64,000 bases of DNA from Chenggangzhangella methanolivorans (GCF_019797865.1 NZ_CP081869.1:2381501-2445500); one strand, 5' to 3'. Counted from the stretch's first letter, positions 37,298-47,476 are shown. Notes: generated by a model not told the origin, from the sequence alone. Numbers and translations are program-made.

Positions 37298-38425
37298 TTA
37301 TCGCGCCTCGCCGAGCTCGCCTCTCAGGAATCCCAGCGCGTCGTCGGCCATGACGTCGCGCGCGACGAAGCTCCGTCCCACGCCGCGCGCCAGAATGAAA
37401 GTGAGCTTGCCGCGCGAGACCTTCTTGTCCTGCATCATGTGGCCGAACAGCGTCGCGGCGTCGCCGATCCCGCCCGGGATCTCGGCGGCGCGCGTCGGCA
37501 GGCCCACGGCCTTGAGGTGGCGTTCGACGCGCTCCGCCTCGGCGGCGGCGCAAAGGCCGAGCGCGGCCGAGAAGCGGAACGCCATCGCCATGCCGATGGC
37601 GACGCCCTCGCCGTGGATCAGCCGCGCGCCGTCATAGGCGACGTCGGCCTCGAGCGCATGGCCGAAGGTGTGGCCGAGATTGAGCAAGGCGCGGTCGCCG
37701 GTCTCGCGCTCGTCGCGCGCCACCACCGCGGCCTTGGCCCGGCAACTCGTCGCGATCGCGCGGATGCGGTCCGGGCCTTCGACGAAGCAGGCCCGCGGAT
37801 TGGCCTCGAGCCAGGCGAAGAACGGCTCGTCGTCGATCAGCCCGTATTTGGCGACCTCGGCGTAGCCCGCGCGCAGTTCGCGCTCGGGCAGCGTGTCGAG
37901 GCTCGCGGTGTCGGCGAGCACGAGGCTCGGCTGGTGGAAGGCGCCGATCAGGTTCTTGCCGCGGGGCGAGTTGATGCCGGTCTTGCCGCCGACCGAGGAG
38001 TCCACCTGCGCCAGGAGGCTGGTCGGGGCCTGCACCACGCGCACGCCGCGCCGCACGACCGCGCCCGCGAAGCCCGCGAGGTCGCCCACCACGCCGCCGC
38101 CGAGCGCCAGCACCACGTCGCCGCGCTCGACCCGCGCGGCGATCAGCGCGTCGACGACGCGCTCGAGTTCGGAGAACCGCTTCGAGGCCTCGCCGGCCGG
38201 GACCAAGACGCTCGCGTGAGCGAGGCCCGCGGCTTCGAGCGAGCGCTCGATGCCCGCGAGATAGAGCGGGGCGACGTTCGAATCTGTGACGATCCCGACC
38301 GTGCGCGCGCCGAGCGCCGCGATCCGCTCGCCCGTCTCCGCGAGGACGCCGGGGCCGATGAGAATGTCGTAGGCGCGCTCGCCGAGCGCGACCTCGACCC
38401 GTTCGGCCAGGGCCGCGGCGCTCAC
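37298..38425 (-). CDS. aroB: 3-dehydroquinate synthase
   Basis: A 375-residue NAD- and metal-dependent enzyme, second step of the shikimate pathway. VLALGGGVVGDLAGFAG (NAD loop), VQAPTSLLAQVDSSVGGKTGIN, the KYGLIDDEPFF region and the metal-binding LNLGHTFGHALE are present. The start overlaps the aroK stop by four bases, so the two are translationally coupled, the normal arrangement. Confidence 0.95.
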   Translation of the reverse strand: MSAAALAERVEVALGERAYDILIGPGVLAETGERIAALGARTVGIVTDSNVAPLYLAGIERSLEAAGLAHASVLVPAGEASKRFSELERVVDALIAARVERGDVVLALGGGVVGDLAGFAGAVVRRGVRVVQAPTSLLAQVDSSVGGKTGINSPRGKNLIGAFHQPSLVLADTASLDTLPERELRAGYAEVAKYGLIDDEPFFAWLEANPRACFVEGPDRIRAIATSCRAKAAVVARDERETGDRALLNLGHTFGHALEADVAYDGARLIHGEGVAIGMAMAFRFSAALGLCAAAEAERVERHLKAVGLPTRAAEIPGGIGDAATLFGHMMQDKKVSRGKLTFILARGVGRSFVARDVMADDALGFLRGELGEAR

Positions 38426-39054
38426 GAGGCGCTCCCGCGCGGGGCCGGGGCGCTGCGAAGCGCCTCGATCAGGTCGCCGACGGTGCGCTCATGAGGGGCG
38501 TCGCGGGACTGGATGGTGACGTCGGCGAGCGCGTAGGTCGGGTAGCGCTCGTCGACCAGGCGCCGCAGCGTGCCCTCGGGGTCGGGGCGCGCGAGCAGAG
38601 GCCGGCCGCCGCGCTTCCTCACGCGCCGCAGCAGCACGTCGAACTCGGCCGAGAGCCAGACCGAGACGCCGGCCTCGCCGATCCGCGCCCGCGTGTCAGG
38701 GTTCATCCAGGCGCCGCCGCCGGTCGCGAGCACCTTCTGGCCCTCCTCCAGCAGGCGCGCCACCACCTTGGCCTCGCGGTCGCGGAAGAAGGACTCGCCG
38801 TAGCGCTCGAAGATCTCGGGGATCGACATGTCGGCGACGCGCTCGATCTCGGCGTCGGCGTCGACGAAGGGCATGTCGAGCGCCGCCGCGAGCCGCCGGC
38901 CGACCGAGGTCTTGCCCGAGCCCATCATGCCGATCAGCACCACCGATCGGCCGGCGAGCGCCTCGCGGACCTGCGTCAGGTCGCGGTCGTCGGAGCCGCC
39001 ATGCTGCAGGTCGGGTCGCGCGCGTCCGTCGTCGAGTTGTTGCATCGCCGCCAT
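38422..39054 (-). CDS. aroK: Shikimate kinase
   Basis: A ~210-residue P-loop kinase phosphorylating shikimate. The Walker A is LIGMMGSGKTSVGRRLA, the shikimate-binding VDADAEIE and ATGGGAW motifs follow, and the lid LLARPDPEG comes later. ATG 39054 or 39045 is likely; an ATG at 39099 would add an unusual tail. The N-terminal ~30 residues before the P-loop domain are longer than in Escherichia coli but common in this order. Coupled to aroB by an ATGA overlap. Confidence 0.93.
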   Translation of the reverse strand: MAAMQQLDDGRARPDLQHGGSDDRDLTQVREALAGRSVVLIGMMGSGKTSVGRRLAAALDMPFVDADAEIERVADMSIPEIFERYGESFFRDREAKVVARLLEEGQKVLATGGGAWMNPDTRARIGEAGVSVWLSAEFDVLLRRVRKRGGRPLLARPDPEGTLRRLVDERYPTYALADVTIQSRDAPHERTVGDLIEALRSAPAPRGSAS

Positions 39055-39207
39055 AGGTTGAACCGAAACGCGCCATGCGGGGGCGCTTGCGGGCCGCAAC
39101 CTATTCCTAAAGCTTGACCCGACACAATGGCGCGCCGCCGATGCTGCTATGTTCTCGGGCGCGCCTATCTGGTTAGGTAGGCTGGGCGGTCCACACAGGC
39201 GGACATC

Positions 39208-39426
39208 ATGCCGAGTCTCATGCGTTTCCTGACGGCGATCGCGACCATCGCGGCTCTCGGCTACGCCTCGCTCTACGCGCTCGCGACCTTCGTCACGCCG
39301 CGCGCCCGCGACATGAGCGTGACGATTCCCGCGCAGAAGCTGCGGCCCCAGCCGGTCGAGGCCGCCTCCAAGAACCCGAAGACGGCGGGCGCCGAGACGT
39401 CGGCCGGGGCGGCGGCGACCCCGTGA
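39208..39426 (+). CDS. Small membrane protein upstream of xerD
   Basis: A 72-residue protein with one hydrophobic helix (FLTAIATIAALGYASLYALATF) and a polar Ala/Thr/Lys-rich tail. Its stop overlaps the GTG start of xerD, which suggests translational coupling and supports it being real. It is divergent from aroK. I know of similar short reading frames at this position in related genomes but no function. Confidence 0.68.
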   Translation: MPSLMRFLTAIATIAALGYASLYALATFVTPRARDMSVTIPAQKLRPQPVEAASKNPKTAGAETSAGAAATP

Positions 39427-40359
39427 AGGCGCAGGCGCGACGCCATCTCGACGCTTTCCTCGAGATGGCGAGCGCCGAACGCGGCGCCGCGAAGAACACG
39501 CTCGACGCCTATGAGCGCGACCTTTCGGACTACGCCGCCTTCCTGGCCGCGCGCGGCCGGGAGCCCGCGACGGCGGACGCCGACGACGTCCGGGCGCATC
39601 TGGCGGATCTTTCGGCGCAGGGCTTCGCCGCCTCCTCGGCCGCGCGAAAGCTCTCGGCGGTGCGCCAGCTCCACAAGTTCCTCTACGCCGACGCGATCCG
39701 CGGCGACGACCCGACGGCCTCGCTCGAGGGGCCGCGGCGCGGGCGGCCGCTGCCGAAGACGATGCGGCCCGAGGACCTCGACGCGCTGATCGCCGCCGCC
39801 GCCGATCCCGGCCCCGAGCCGACGCCGCGCGCCAGGCTCGCCGCCGCCCGCCTGGTCTGCCTGCTCGAGCTCGCCTATGGCGCGGGGCTTCGCGTGTCCG
39901 AGCTGGTCGGCCTGCCGCGCTCGGCCGCCCGGCCCGGCGCCTCGGTCATCGCGATCAAGGGCAAGGGCGGCCGCGAGCGCCTCGCGCCGCTGACCCCGAT
40001 CGCCAAGACCGCCATGACCGACTATCTCGCCGCGCTCGACGCCGCGCGGCCGCGACGCCGGGGGCCCATGGCTCTTCCCGGCGGGCGGGGAGAGCGGCCA
40101 TCTCACACGGCAGGCGTTCGCCCGCGAGCTCAAGGCGGCGGCCGCGCGCGCAGGGCTTTCGCCCGACAAGGTCAGCCCCCACGTGCTGCGCCACGCCTTC
40201 GCCAGCCACCTCGTGCAGAACGGCGCGGACCTGCGCGCCGTGCAGCAGATGCTCGGCCACGCCGACATCGCCACCACCCAGATCTACACCCACGTGCTCG
40301 ACGAGCGCGCCCGCGCCATGGTGCGCGACCTCCACCCGCTCGGCGACGAGAGCGCCTGA
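39423..40359 (+). CDS. xerD: Site-specific tyrosine recombinase XerD, one frameshift
   Basis: A ~310-residue tyrosine recombinase that resolves chromosome dimers at dif with XerC. The SAM-like N-domain ([24 protein letters not shown]) is followed by catalytic R157 in [10 protein letters not shown] and the Lys in [10 protein letters not shown]. At ~40060 the frame changes by 1-2 bases, after which [26 protein letters not shown] (HxxR), [14 protein letters not shown] and the nucleophile Tyr are found. It begins at GTG 39423 overlapping the small upstream gene. Confidence 0.92.
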
Positions 40360-40394
40360 GGCCGCGCCGTCGCGCAGGCCTATATTCGCAGGCG

Positions 40395-41120
40395 ATGACC
40401 GGGCCGCCCAACTCCCCGACGCTGCTGCGCGAGATGTCCGAGCGGATCCGCGCGCTCGGCGAGCTCCCGCAGACGTCCGAGGCCCGCGCCGAGGTCGAGG
40501 CCGCGCTCGGCTCGAAATGGTGGGGCCTGCGCGTTCTGGCGATCGCCGTGATCGGCGCCTGGCGCGACAAGGCCTGGCTCGTCGAACGGGCGCTCCGCGC
40601 GGAGAACGGCATGGCGGGCGGCCGTTTCGGCCACGCCCGCACGCAGAGCTGGCGCGATCTCGAGGCCCAGACGGCCGCCAAGGCCGCGGTCCCGATGCTC
40701 GATCCGGCGGACGCCGGCTGGCTGCTCGACCGGTGGTTCTCGGACGAGCCGCTGGCCTTCGCGTTCTATGAGTATGTCGGCCTGCGTCTCGATCCGACAG
40801 CGGTCGAGCGGCGCGTCGCGGAGGAGTTCGCCCGCCGCCGGTCGCAGCAGCGCCGGCTTCCGCTGTTTCGCCTTCTGCGCTTGCGGCGCGGCGTGGCGGA
40901 CCGGGACGCAAGGCTCCGCCGCCTCGCGCAGGGCGGCGACGAGACCGCGCTGCTCGCCCGCGACCTGCTTTCCATGGAGGCGAGGTTCAGGGACCGGCAG
41001 GCGCAGACGCCGGGCGGCGCGAAGCGCGCCAAGGTCTCCGCGGGGGCCGCCCGGCGCGCCGCCGCGGCAGAAGCGCTCGCCGAAAGCCGTCGCCGCGCCG
41101 GCCGCAAGGGACGGAGATGA
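40395..41120 (+). CDS. Conserved protein of unknown function
   Basis: A 241-residue soluble protein rich in Arg, Ala and Glu. The N-half reads as helices with a conserved-looking [19 protein letters not shown] block reminiscent of HEAT-like repeats; the C-terminus is very basic ([22 protein letters not shown]) and may bind nucleic acid. No named family is recognised. It lies between xerD and accA on the same strand. Confidence 0.7.
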   Translation: MTGPPNSPTLLREMSERIRALGELPQTSEARAEVEAALGSKWWGLRVLAIAVIGAWRDKAWLVERALRAENGMAGGRFGHARTQSWRDLEAQTAAKAAVPMLDPADAGWLLDRWFSDEPLAFAFYEYVGLRLDPTAVERRVAEEFARRRSQQRRLPLFRLLRLRRGVADRDARLRRLAQGGDETALLARDLLSMEARFRDRQAQTPGGAKRAKVSAGAARRAAAAEALAESRRRAGRKGRR

Positions 41121-41256
41121 GCGGGGACGACGTCATGCGGGCGGCCGCCATCGCGGCGGCGCAGGTTGACTTTTCAACCTTCGGCGAACAACTGTGCCGG
41201 CGCTCCGCAGGACCACGCCTCCTTCCCCCCGGCGCTCACGGCGCGGAGCCGGGCAG

Positions 41257-42210
41257 ATGAAAAGCTATCTCGATTTCGAAAAGCCGGTCGCCGAGCTTCA
41301 GGCGAAGATCGCCGAACTGCGCGCGCTCGGCGAGGACGGCGACAGCGTCGCGATCGAAGAGGAAGTGCAGCGCCTCCAGGCGAAGTCCGAGGCCGCCATG
41401 CGCGACCTCTACGCCAGCCTCACGCCGTGGCAGAAGACGCTCGTCGCGCGCCATCCGAGCAGGCCGCATTTCGTCGATTACGTCGGCCGGCTGATCGAGG
41501 ACTTCACGCCGCTCGCCGGCGACCGCGCCTTCGGCGAGGACCAGGCGATCCTCGGCGGTCCTGGCCGGTTCCGCGGCCGCCCCGTGATGGTGATCGGCCA
41601 GGAGAAGGGCTCGGACACCGAGACGCGCCTGCGCCACAACTTCGGCATGGCCAAGCCCGAGGGCTATCGCAAGGCGATCCGCCTGATGGAGATGGCCGAC
41701 CGGTTCTCGCTGCCGGTGATCGCGCTCGTCGACACCGCCGGCGCCTTTCCGGGCGTCGAGGCCGAGGAGCGCGGCCAGGCCGAGGCCATCGCGCGCTCGA
41801 CGGAAGCCTGCCTCAACCTCTCGGTGCCGAACGTCGCCGTCGTCATCGGCGAGGGCGGCTCGGGCGGCGCGATCGCGATCGCGACGGCCAACGCCGTACT
41901 GATGCTCGAACACGCGATCTACAGCGTGATCTCGCCCGAGGGCGCGGCCTCGATCCTGTGGCGCGACGCCGCCAAGGCCCAGGACGCGGCCACCAACATG
42001 AAGATCACCTCGGCCGACCTGATGCGCCTCGGCGTCATCGACGGCGTGGTTCCGGAGCCGCTCGGCGGCGCCCACCGCGCGGCCGAGAAGGCGATCGACG
42101 CCGCCGGCGAGGCGATCGACCACGCGCTGCAGCGCTTCTCGAGCCTGTCGGGCGAGCAGATCCGCGACGAGCGCCGGCGGAAATTCCTCAGGATCGGCCG
42201 GACCCTCTAG
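41257..42210 (+). CDS. accA: Acetyl-CoA carboxylase carboxyltransferase subunit alpha
   Basis: A 317-residue subunit that transfers carboxylate from biotin to acetyl-CoA in fatty acid synthesis, with AccD. MKSYLDFEKPVAELQAKI begins at ATG 41257. QEKGSDTETRLRHNFGMAKPEGYRKA, LVDTAGAFPGVEAEERGQ and the oxyanion/CoA block IGEGGSGGAIAI are complete and unbroken. The length equals the alphaproteobacterial norm. Confidence 0.97.
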   Translation: MKSYLDFEKPVAELQAKIAELRALGEDGDSVAIEEEVQRLQAKSEAAMRDLYASLTPWQKTLVARHPSRPHFVDYVGRLIEDFTPLAGDRAFGEDQAILGGPGRFRGRPVMVIGQEKGSDTETRLRHNFGMAKPEGYRKAIRLMEMADRFSLPVIALVDTAGAFPGVEAEERGQAEAIARSTEACLNLSVPNVAVVIGEGGSGGAIAIATANAVLMLEHAIYSVISPEGAASILWRDAAKAQDAATNMKITSADLMRLGVIDGVVPEPLGGAHRAAEKAIDAAGEAIDHALQRFSSLSGEQIRDERRRKFLRIGRTL

Positions 42211-42335
42211 AATCCGAGGCTCCTCCGGGAGGCTGTCGCGCGCCCGTCGTCCGCTTGCGGTAACGGGCGGGTAAGGGTATTTATTTTAGTTGGTAGGAAC
42301 GTCGTTCCACACCCGCATTTCGGGGGAGACCTTCG

Positions 42336-43901
42336 ATGTCCGTCGCTCGCGCCGCGCTGGCAGTCAGCGTGCTCGCCGTCGCAACGGCCCTCGCCGGCTG
42401 CAACGCCGACCGCGAGACCAGCGTCGTCGCAAACGCGAAATCGGCCCAGCCGCTGAAGCCCGAGCTCGTCTCCCTGATGACCGAGAAGGGCATGAGCCCC
42501 TCGGATCCGATGCTCGTTCGCGTCTTCAAGGAAGAGGCCAAGGCCGAGGTCTGGAAGAAGCGCCGGACCGACGGCCGCTACGCGCTGCTCAAGACCTACG
42601 ACATCTGCCGCTTCTCCGGAAAGCTCGGCCCGAAGATCAAGGAAGGCGACAAGCAGGCGCCCGAGGGGTTCTATCAGGTCAGCCCCGCGCAGATGAACCC
42701 GAAGTCGTCCTACTACCTGTCGTTCAACATCGGCTTCCCCAACGCCTATGACCGTTCGCTCGGCCGCACCGGCCAGCACGTCATGATGCATGGCGACTGT
42801 CTCTCGGCCGGCTGCTACGCCATGACCGACGACCAGATGGGCGAGATCTACGCCATGGCCCGCGAGAGCTTCCGCGGCGGCCAGCGCTCGTTCCAGTTCC
42901 AGGCGCTGCCGTTCCGCATGACGGCGCAGAACATGGCGCGCCGGCGCAACGACAAGAACATGGCGTTCTGGAAGAACCTCAAGCAGGGCTCCGACCATTT
43001 CGAGGTCACCAAGGCCGAGCCGAAGGTCGACGTCTGCGGCAAGAAGTACGTCTTCAACGCGACCGCCGGGCTTTCGAGCTTCGAGCCCACGGCCGGCTGC
43101 CCGAGCTATCAGGTCGAGCCCTCGGTCGCCCGCGCGGTGGCCGCCAAGGAGAAGACCGACAACATCCTGATCGCGCAGCTGTCCAAGAGCGAGCCGATCG
43201 CGGCCGAATACGTCGCGCAGAACGGCCGCATGCGCCGCACGCTCGACCAGCCGATCGTAATGGTGGCGGCGGTGGCCCCCGAAGCCGCCGGCGCGCCCGT
43301 CGCCGCGACGCCGGCCGCCGGCGGCGGCATGGCGCTCGCCTCCGTCGCGCCGGCCAAGCCCGGCCAGGCCCCGCAGGCCGCTCAGCAGGTCGCGCTCACG
43401 ACGCCGGTCGCGACCGACGGCTCCGCGCCCGCCCCGCAGGCCCAGAAGGCCGAGGGCAGCCTGTTCGCCCGCATGTTCCGCTCCGAGGAGCCGGCGGCCG
43501 AGACCCCGATCCCGGCGTCGACGGCCTCCGTTCCGACGCAGGTCGCCTCAAACGGCGCCAAGGCCGCCCCGACCGGCGCCAAGGCCGCCCAGAACGGCGC
43601 GAAGGCCGCTCCGGTCCCGGCCCCGCGCGAGGTCACGCCGCAGCAGCCCGTGATGGCGACCGCGGCCTCCCCCGCCCCCGAGGGCGCGGGCGGCAAGATC
43701 ATGAACTGGATGGGCGGCTTGTTCGGCCAGAAGCCGGCCGAGACCGCGGCGGAGTCCGCCGTCACGCCCGTGAGCGCGCCGGCCCCCGCGGCCGCGCCCG
43801 CCCGCAAGGACCGCTCCGCGAACCTGCCCGAGCAGTTCCGAACCAAGGCCTCGCCGAAGCCCGACCAGCGCGTGACCTCGTCCTTCGCGGCCTTCGAATG
43901 A
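42336..43901 (+). CDS. YafK/ErfK-type L,D-transpeptidase lipoprotein
   Basis: A 521-residue lipoprotein (lipobox ALAGC, Cys22). The catalytic domain (about 40-260) has HVMMHGDCLSAGCYAM with His152 and nucleophile Cys160, as in the YafK (DpaA) branch of murein L,D-transpeptidases. The C-terminal half is Ala/Pro-rich with GAKAA repeats and probably spans the periplasm. Such enzymes form or cut meso-DAP bonds and can attach outer-membrane proteins to peptidoglycan. The upstream 40 bp are AT-rich with GGAACGTCGTTCC at 42296-42308. Confidence 0.87.
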   Translation: MSVARAALAVSVLAVATALAGCNADRETSVVANAKSAQPLKPELVSLMTEKGMSPSDPMLVRVFKEEAKAEVWKKRRTDGRYALLKTYDICRFSGKLGPKIKEGDKQAPEGFYQVSPAQMNPKSSYYLSFNIGFPNAYDRSLGRTGQHVMMHGDCLSAGCYAMTDDQMGEIYAMARESFRGGQRSFQFQALPFRMTAQNMARRRNDKNMAFWKNLKQGSDHFEVTKAEPKVDVCGKKYVFNATAGLSSFEPTAGCPSYQVEPSVARAVAAKEKTDNILIAQLSKSEPIAAEYVAQNGRMRRTLDQPIVMVAAVAPEAAGAPVAATPAAGGGMALASVAPAKPGQAPQAAQQVALTTPVATDGSAPAPQAQKAEGSLFARMFRSEEPAAETPIPASTASVPTQVASNGAKAAPTGAKAAQNGAKAAPVPAPREVTPQQPVMATAASPAPEGAGGKIMNWMGGLFGQKPAETAAESAVTPVSAPAPAAAPARKDRSANLPEQFRTKASPKPDQRVTSSFAAFE

Positions 43902-43924
43902 GCGTCGCGGAAATCTGAACGGCG

Positions 43925-43961
43925 AAAGGCCCGGGCGGCGACGCTCCGGGCCTTTGTCTTT
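43925..43961 (+). terminator. Rho-independent terminator
   Basis: AAAGGCCCGG (43925-43934) pairs with CCGGGCCTTT (43946-43955) around an 11-base loop, followed by a T-rich GTCTTT, 23 bp after the L,D-transpeptidase stop. It lies just before the family D array. Confidence 0.85.
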
Positions 43962-43996
43962 CGCGGCCTTTCCAGCGAGCCGCCCGAACCGCCGCC

Positions 43997-45082
43997 GTCA
44001 TCCCGGCCGAAGGGCCGGGATCCAGAACCGATCCGGTTTCTCCAGACTCCCGCCGCGGCGTCGGCTCTGGATCCCGGGTCAAGCCCGGGATGACCGGCTG
44101 GGGTTCCCGGCGCTCTTTCACGAACTGTCGCTCACCCGATCCCGCTCGCGCCTTCGCCGCCGCCCCGTCCAGCGAGCCGCACGAACCTCCGCCCGTCATC
44201 CCGGCCGAAGAGCCGGGATCCAGAACCGAGGCGTTTCCCGCGAACTCCCGACGGGCGTCGGCTCTGGATCCCGGGACAAGCCCGGGATGACCGGCTGGGG
44301 TTCCCGGCGCTCTTTCACGGCCTGCCCGTCCCCCGATCCCGCTCGCGGCCTTCGCCGCCCCGTCCAGCAAGCCGCCCGAACCTCCGCCCGTCATCCCGGC
44401 CAAAGAGCCGGGATCCAGAACCGAAGCGCTTCCCGCGAACTCTCGACGGGCGTCGGCTCTGGATCCCGGGTCAAGCCCGGGATGACCGGCTGGAGTTTCC
44501 GCCGCTCTTTCACGAACTGTCCGTCAGCCAATCCCGCTCGCGCCTTTGCGCCGCCGCCCCGTCCAGCAAGCCGCCCGAACCTCCGCCCGTCATCCCGGCC
44601 GAAGAGCCGGGATCCAGAACCGAAGCGCTTCCCGCGAACTCTCGACGGGCGTCGGCTCAGGATCCCGGGACAAGCCCGGGATGACCGGCTGGAGTTTTCG
44701 TCGCTATTTCCCGAACCGTCCCTCACCCGATCCCGCTCGCGCCTTTGCGCCGCCGCCTCTTCCAGCGAGCCGCACGAACCTCCGCCCGTCATCCCGGCCA
44801 AAGAGCCGGGATCCAGAACCGAAGCGTTTCCCGCGAACTCTCGACGGGCGTCGGCTCTGGATCCCGGGACAAGCCCGGGATGACCGGCTGGAGTTTCCGT
44901 CGCTATTTCCCGAACCGTCCCTCACCCGATCCCGCTCGCGGCCTTGCACCGCCGCTCCATCCAGCGAGCCGTCCGAACCGCCGCCGTCATCCCGGCCGAA
45001 GAGCCGGGATCCAGAACCGAGACGCTTCGCGCGAACTCTCGACGGGCGTCGGTTCTGGATCCCGGGGCAAGCCCGGGATGAC
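43997..45082. repeat. Six-unit tandem array of ~198-bp family D palindromic repeats
   Basis: GTCATCCCGGCC recurs at 43997, 44195, 44390, 44589, 44788 and 44986, giving periods of 198, 195, 199, 199 and 198 bp. Each unit has a left hairpin (CCCGGCCGAAGAGCCGGG with ATCCAGAACC), a CGACGGGCGTCGG core, a right hairpin (ATCCCGGGACAAGCCCGGGAT) and a ~90-bp linker that is itself repeated. Open frames on both strands here are by-products of repetition and not genes. The array lies between the L,D-transpeptidase gene and the convergent TonB-receptor gene. Confidence 0.92.
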
Positions 45083-45135
45083 CGGCTGCGGTCGATACGC
45101 CTTCCGATGTCCGGCCTTACGCAGCGACCGGCCGT

Positions 45136-47319
45136 TCAGAACCGCGCCCGCACGAAGGCGCGGGCGTTCGCGCCCGGCGCCACGATCTCGTCCTTCTTGA
45201 AGGAGGCGGCGTTGCGGATGCGCTCGTCGAGCAGGTTCTGGCCGACGAGCCCGACCGTCACCGAGCTCAGCCGCGTCGCCGCGCGGTCGAACTCGCGCGT
45301 GTAGCTCACCTCCGCCCTCAGATCGTCATAGCCGGGCGTGCGCGTCTCGAGCGCGCCGGTCTTGTCCTGCGCGAAGGCGTGCAGCAGCCCGACGCGCGCG
45401 AAGAAGCCGTGCTGGCTGCGCCAGAACACGCCGCCGCCGAGCCGATGCGGCGGAATGCGCGGCGCGTTCTCGCCACTCGTGAACTTCGCCCGCACGAAGT
45501 CGTACTGGCCCTCGACGCCGAAGACGTTCGGCCCGGCCTCGATCGCGTCGAACTGCGCCGCGAATTCGGCGCCGTAGAAGCGCGCTTTCCGCTGCGAATA
45601 GACGCTCTGGTCGAACTCGTCCTCCTCGCCGCAGCTTTCGAACTCGTGGCCGCAGCCGATCCCGGTGAGGCGCCGGTAGATGAAGCCGTCGAAGCGGGTG
45701 GCGTAGGCGCTGGCGTCGAGCCGGAGCGGCCCCCGGCGCGCCGCAGGCCGAACTCGATCGACTTCGCGGCCTCGATCTTGAGGTTCGGGTCGCCGATCTC
45801 GAACAGCCCCTGGGCGTGGTGGGGGCCGCGCGAGAACAGCTCGAGGCCGCTTGGCGCGCGCTCGACATATTGCGCTGTGAGGCTCGCGACGAAGCCGTGC
45901 GGCAGGTCCTTCAGCACGCCGAGGCTGCTCACGGGCGTGAAGTCGCGGACCCGGCCGCGGCTCACCGGATCTCCGCCGCCAGGGACGAGGCCCGGGAAGA
46001 TGGTCTCGGTCCCGTCGACGCGCGCGCGCTCGATGCGGCCCGCGCCCTGGACGCGCCAGCCGGCGCCGAAGTCGACCTCCTCGAACACATAGGCCGCGAG
46101 GGTTCGGCTGTCGGTCGGGGCGATGAGGGTCTCGGCCTCGCCCGTCGTCCGCAGCCTGCCCTGCCCGGCCTGGATACCGAACGCGCCCTTCAGCGCGCCG
46201 AACGACAGCGCGACCGGCCGATGCTGGAGCTCGACCCGCGCCTCCGCCTCCCGGTTGCGGAACACGCCGTGGACGACGTCCTCGCCCGCATGGTCATGAT
46301 CGTCGTGATGGTCGTGGTCGCCGTGGTCGTGCTCCTCGTGCTCGAGGCCCATCTCGCGATGGCGATAGCTCGAGGCGTTGGCCCAGAAGCGCACGGCCTC
46401 GAAAGGCCCGCCGTCGAAGCGCCGCTCGCCCTCGAGCTGGACCTTGTCCTGGCGCGGATCGAGCCTCGTATCGAGCTCCGCCGCCTCCCCGCCCGGCACG
46501 TGGTAGAAGGCGTCGTAGTGGCTGTAGGAGACGCCGAGAAAGCCCTCGTCGGTCACCGCCGACATGCCGACCGAGGCCCCGGTGGAGCGGGCGGCGGAGT
46601 TTGGCCTGCTGTCCGTCGGGCGTGTCGTAGTTTCCGTTCTTCGTGGCGAAGCCGTCGGCGTGGAACAGGATGTCGCCGTGGCCGGCCTTGACCGCCGCCG
46701 CGATCGAGCGCCCGCGGTCGACCGAGGACAGCCCGGCGAGCGCCTCCGCCGAAAAGCCGCCGGGCGGCGCGAAGCGCGGGATGCGGTCGTTTTCCGCGTT
46801 CACCACTCCGCCGATGGCGGACGAACCATAGCGCAGCGTCGCGGGGCCGCGGATCACCTCGATGCGGTCGGCCGACAGCGGATTGAACGGCACGCCGTGG
46901 TCCTCGCCGAGCGCCGAAACGTCGTGCACGCCGAGGCCGTTCTCCAGGATGCGGACGCGCTGCCCCTCGAGCCCGCGGATGATCGGCCGGTCGGCCGCGC
47001 CCGGCGCGAAGCCCGTGCTCGCGACGCCCGGCTTGTCGGCGAGCGCGCCGCCGAGCGTCGTCGGGCCGCGGCGGGCGATCTCGTCGCGCGGCAGGATCGT
47101 GACGGGCGCGAACACATGCGGCGCGACGGGCAGGACGCCCTGCCGGTCGCGCTGGGGATCGGGCCCCTGGGCCTCGCCGACGATGGGGCTCGCGGTCTCG
47201 ACCACGATCTCGTCGAGGTCGGTGGCGGACTGCGCCCGGGCCCCCTCGCCGCCCATCAGCGCGAGCGCCGCCGTCGCGAGAAGCCGGAGCCTCACGCCTG
47301 TGCCGTTCTGGATTGTCAT
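45136..47319 (-). CDS. TonB-dependent outer-membrane receptor, zinc-type (ZnuD-like), two frameshifts
   Basis: A ~725-residue receptor. The signal peptide (LATAALALMGGEGARAQ) is followed by a plug domain with FAPVTILPRDEI, TLGGALADKPGVAS, RPIIRGLEGQRVRILENG and IEVIRGPATLRYGSSAIGGVVN, then a beta barrel ending in ARAFVRARF. Breaks at ~46601 (extra A) and ~45732 (one G missing) are length errors. A loop of alternating His and Asp (EHEEHDHGDHDHHDDHDH, ~310) resembles the zinc-capturing loops of ZnuD-type receptors. Together with a Zur-like upstream site, zinc import is the best guess. Confidence 0.87.
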
Positions 47320-47384
47320 GACGTCCGAAGAACCCCGCTGTCGCGGCCGTTCACGGCCGCACCCCGATGGGCGGACAATAGGTA

Positions 47385-47401
47385 ATGTTATAAAGTTACG
47401 T
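47385..47401 (-). promoter_or_regulatory. Candidate Zur box upstream of the TonB receptor
   Basis: ATGTTATAAAGTTACGT is an imperfect palindrome resembling the alphaproteobacterial Zur operator (consensus around ATGTTAT-N3-ATAACAT). It is the most AT-rich spot in the region and lies 66 bp upstream of the receptor start. The right half deviates at several positions, so this is only a candidate. Confidence 0.45.
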
Positions 47402-47476
47402 CAACTGCTCGAGCGGCGGCGGCGGATCGCGTGCGCGTGAACGCACCGCGCCGCCGAGCGCCGAGACGTCAGGGGT

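Noticed and set aside
43997-45082. CRISPR array
   Set aside because: The period is ~198 bp and the linkers between hairpins are almost identical in all units, unlike unique CRISPR spacers. No cas genes are present.
43954-45304. Proteins encoded by the repeat array on either strand
   Set aside because: The frames consist of repeated translated hairpins (for example VIPAEEPGSRTE) and jump frame between units. No start signals or homologous domains.
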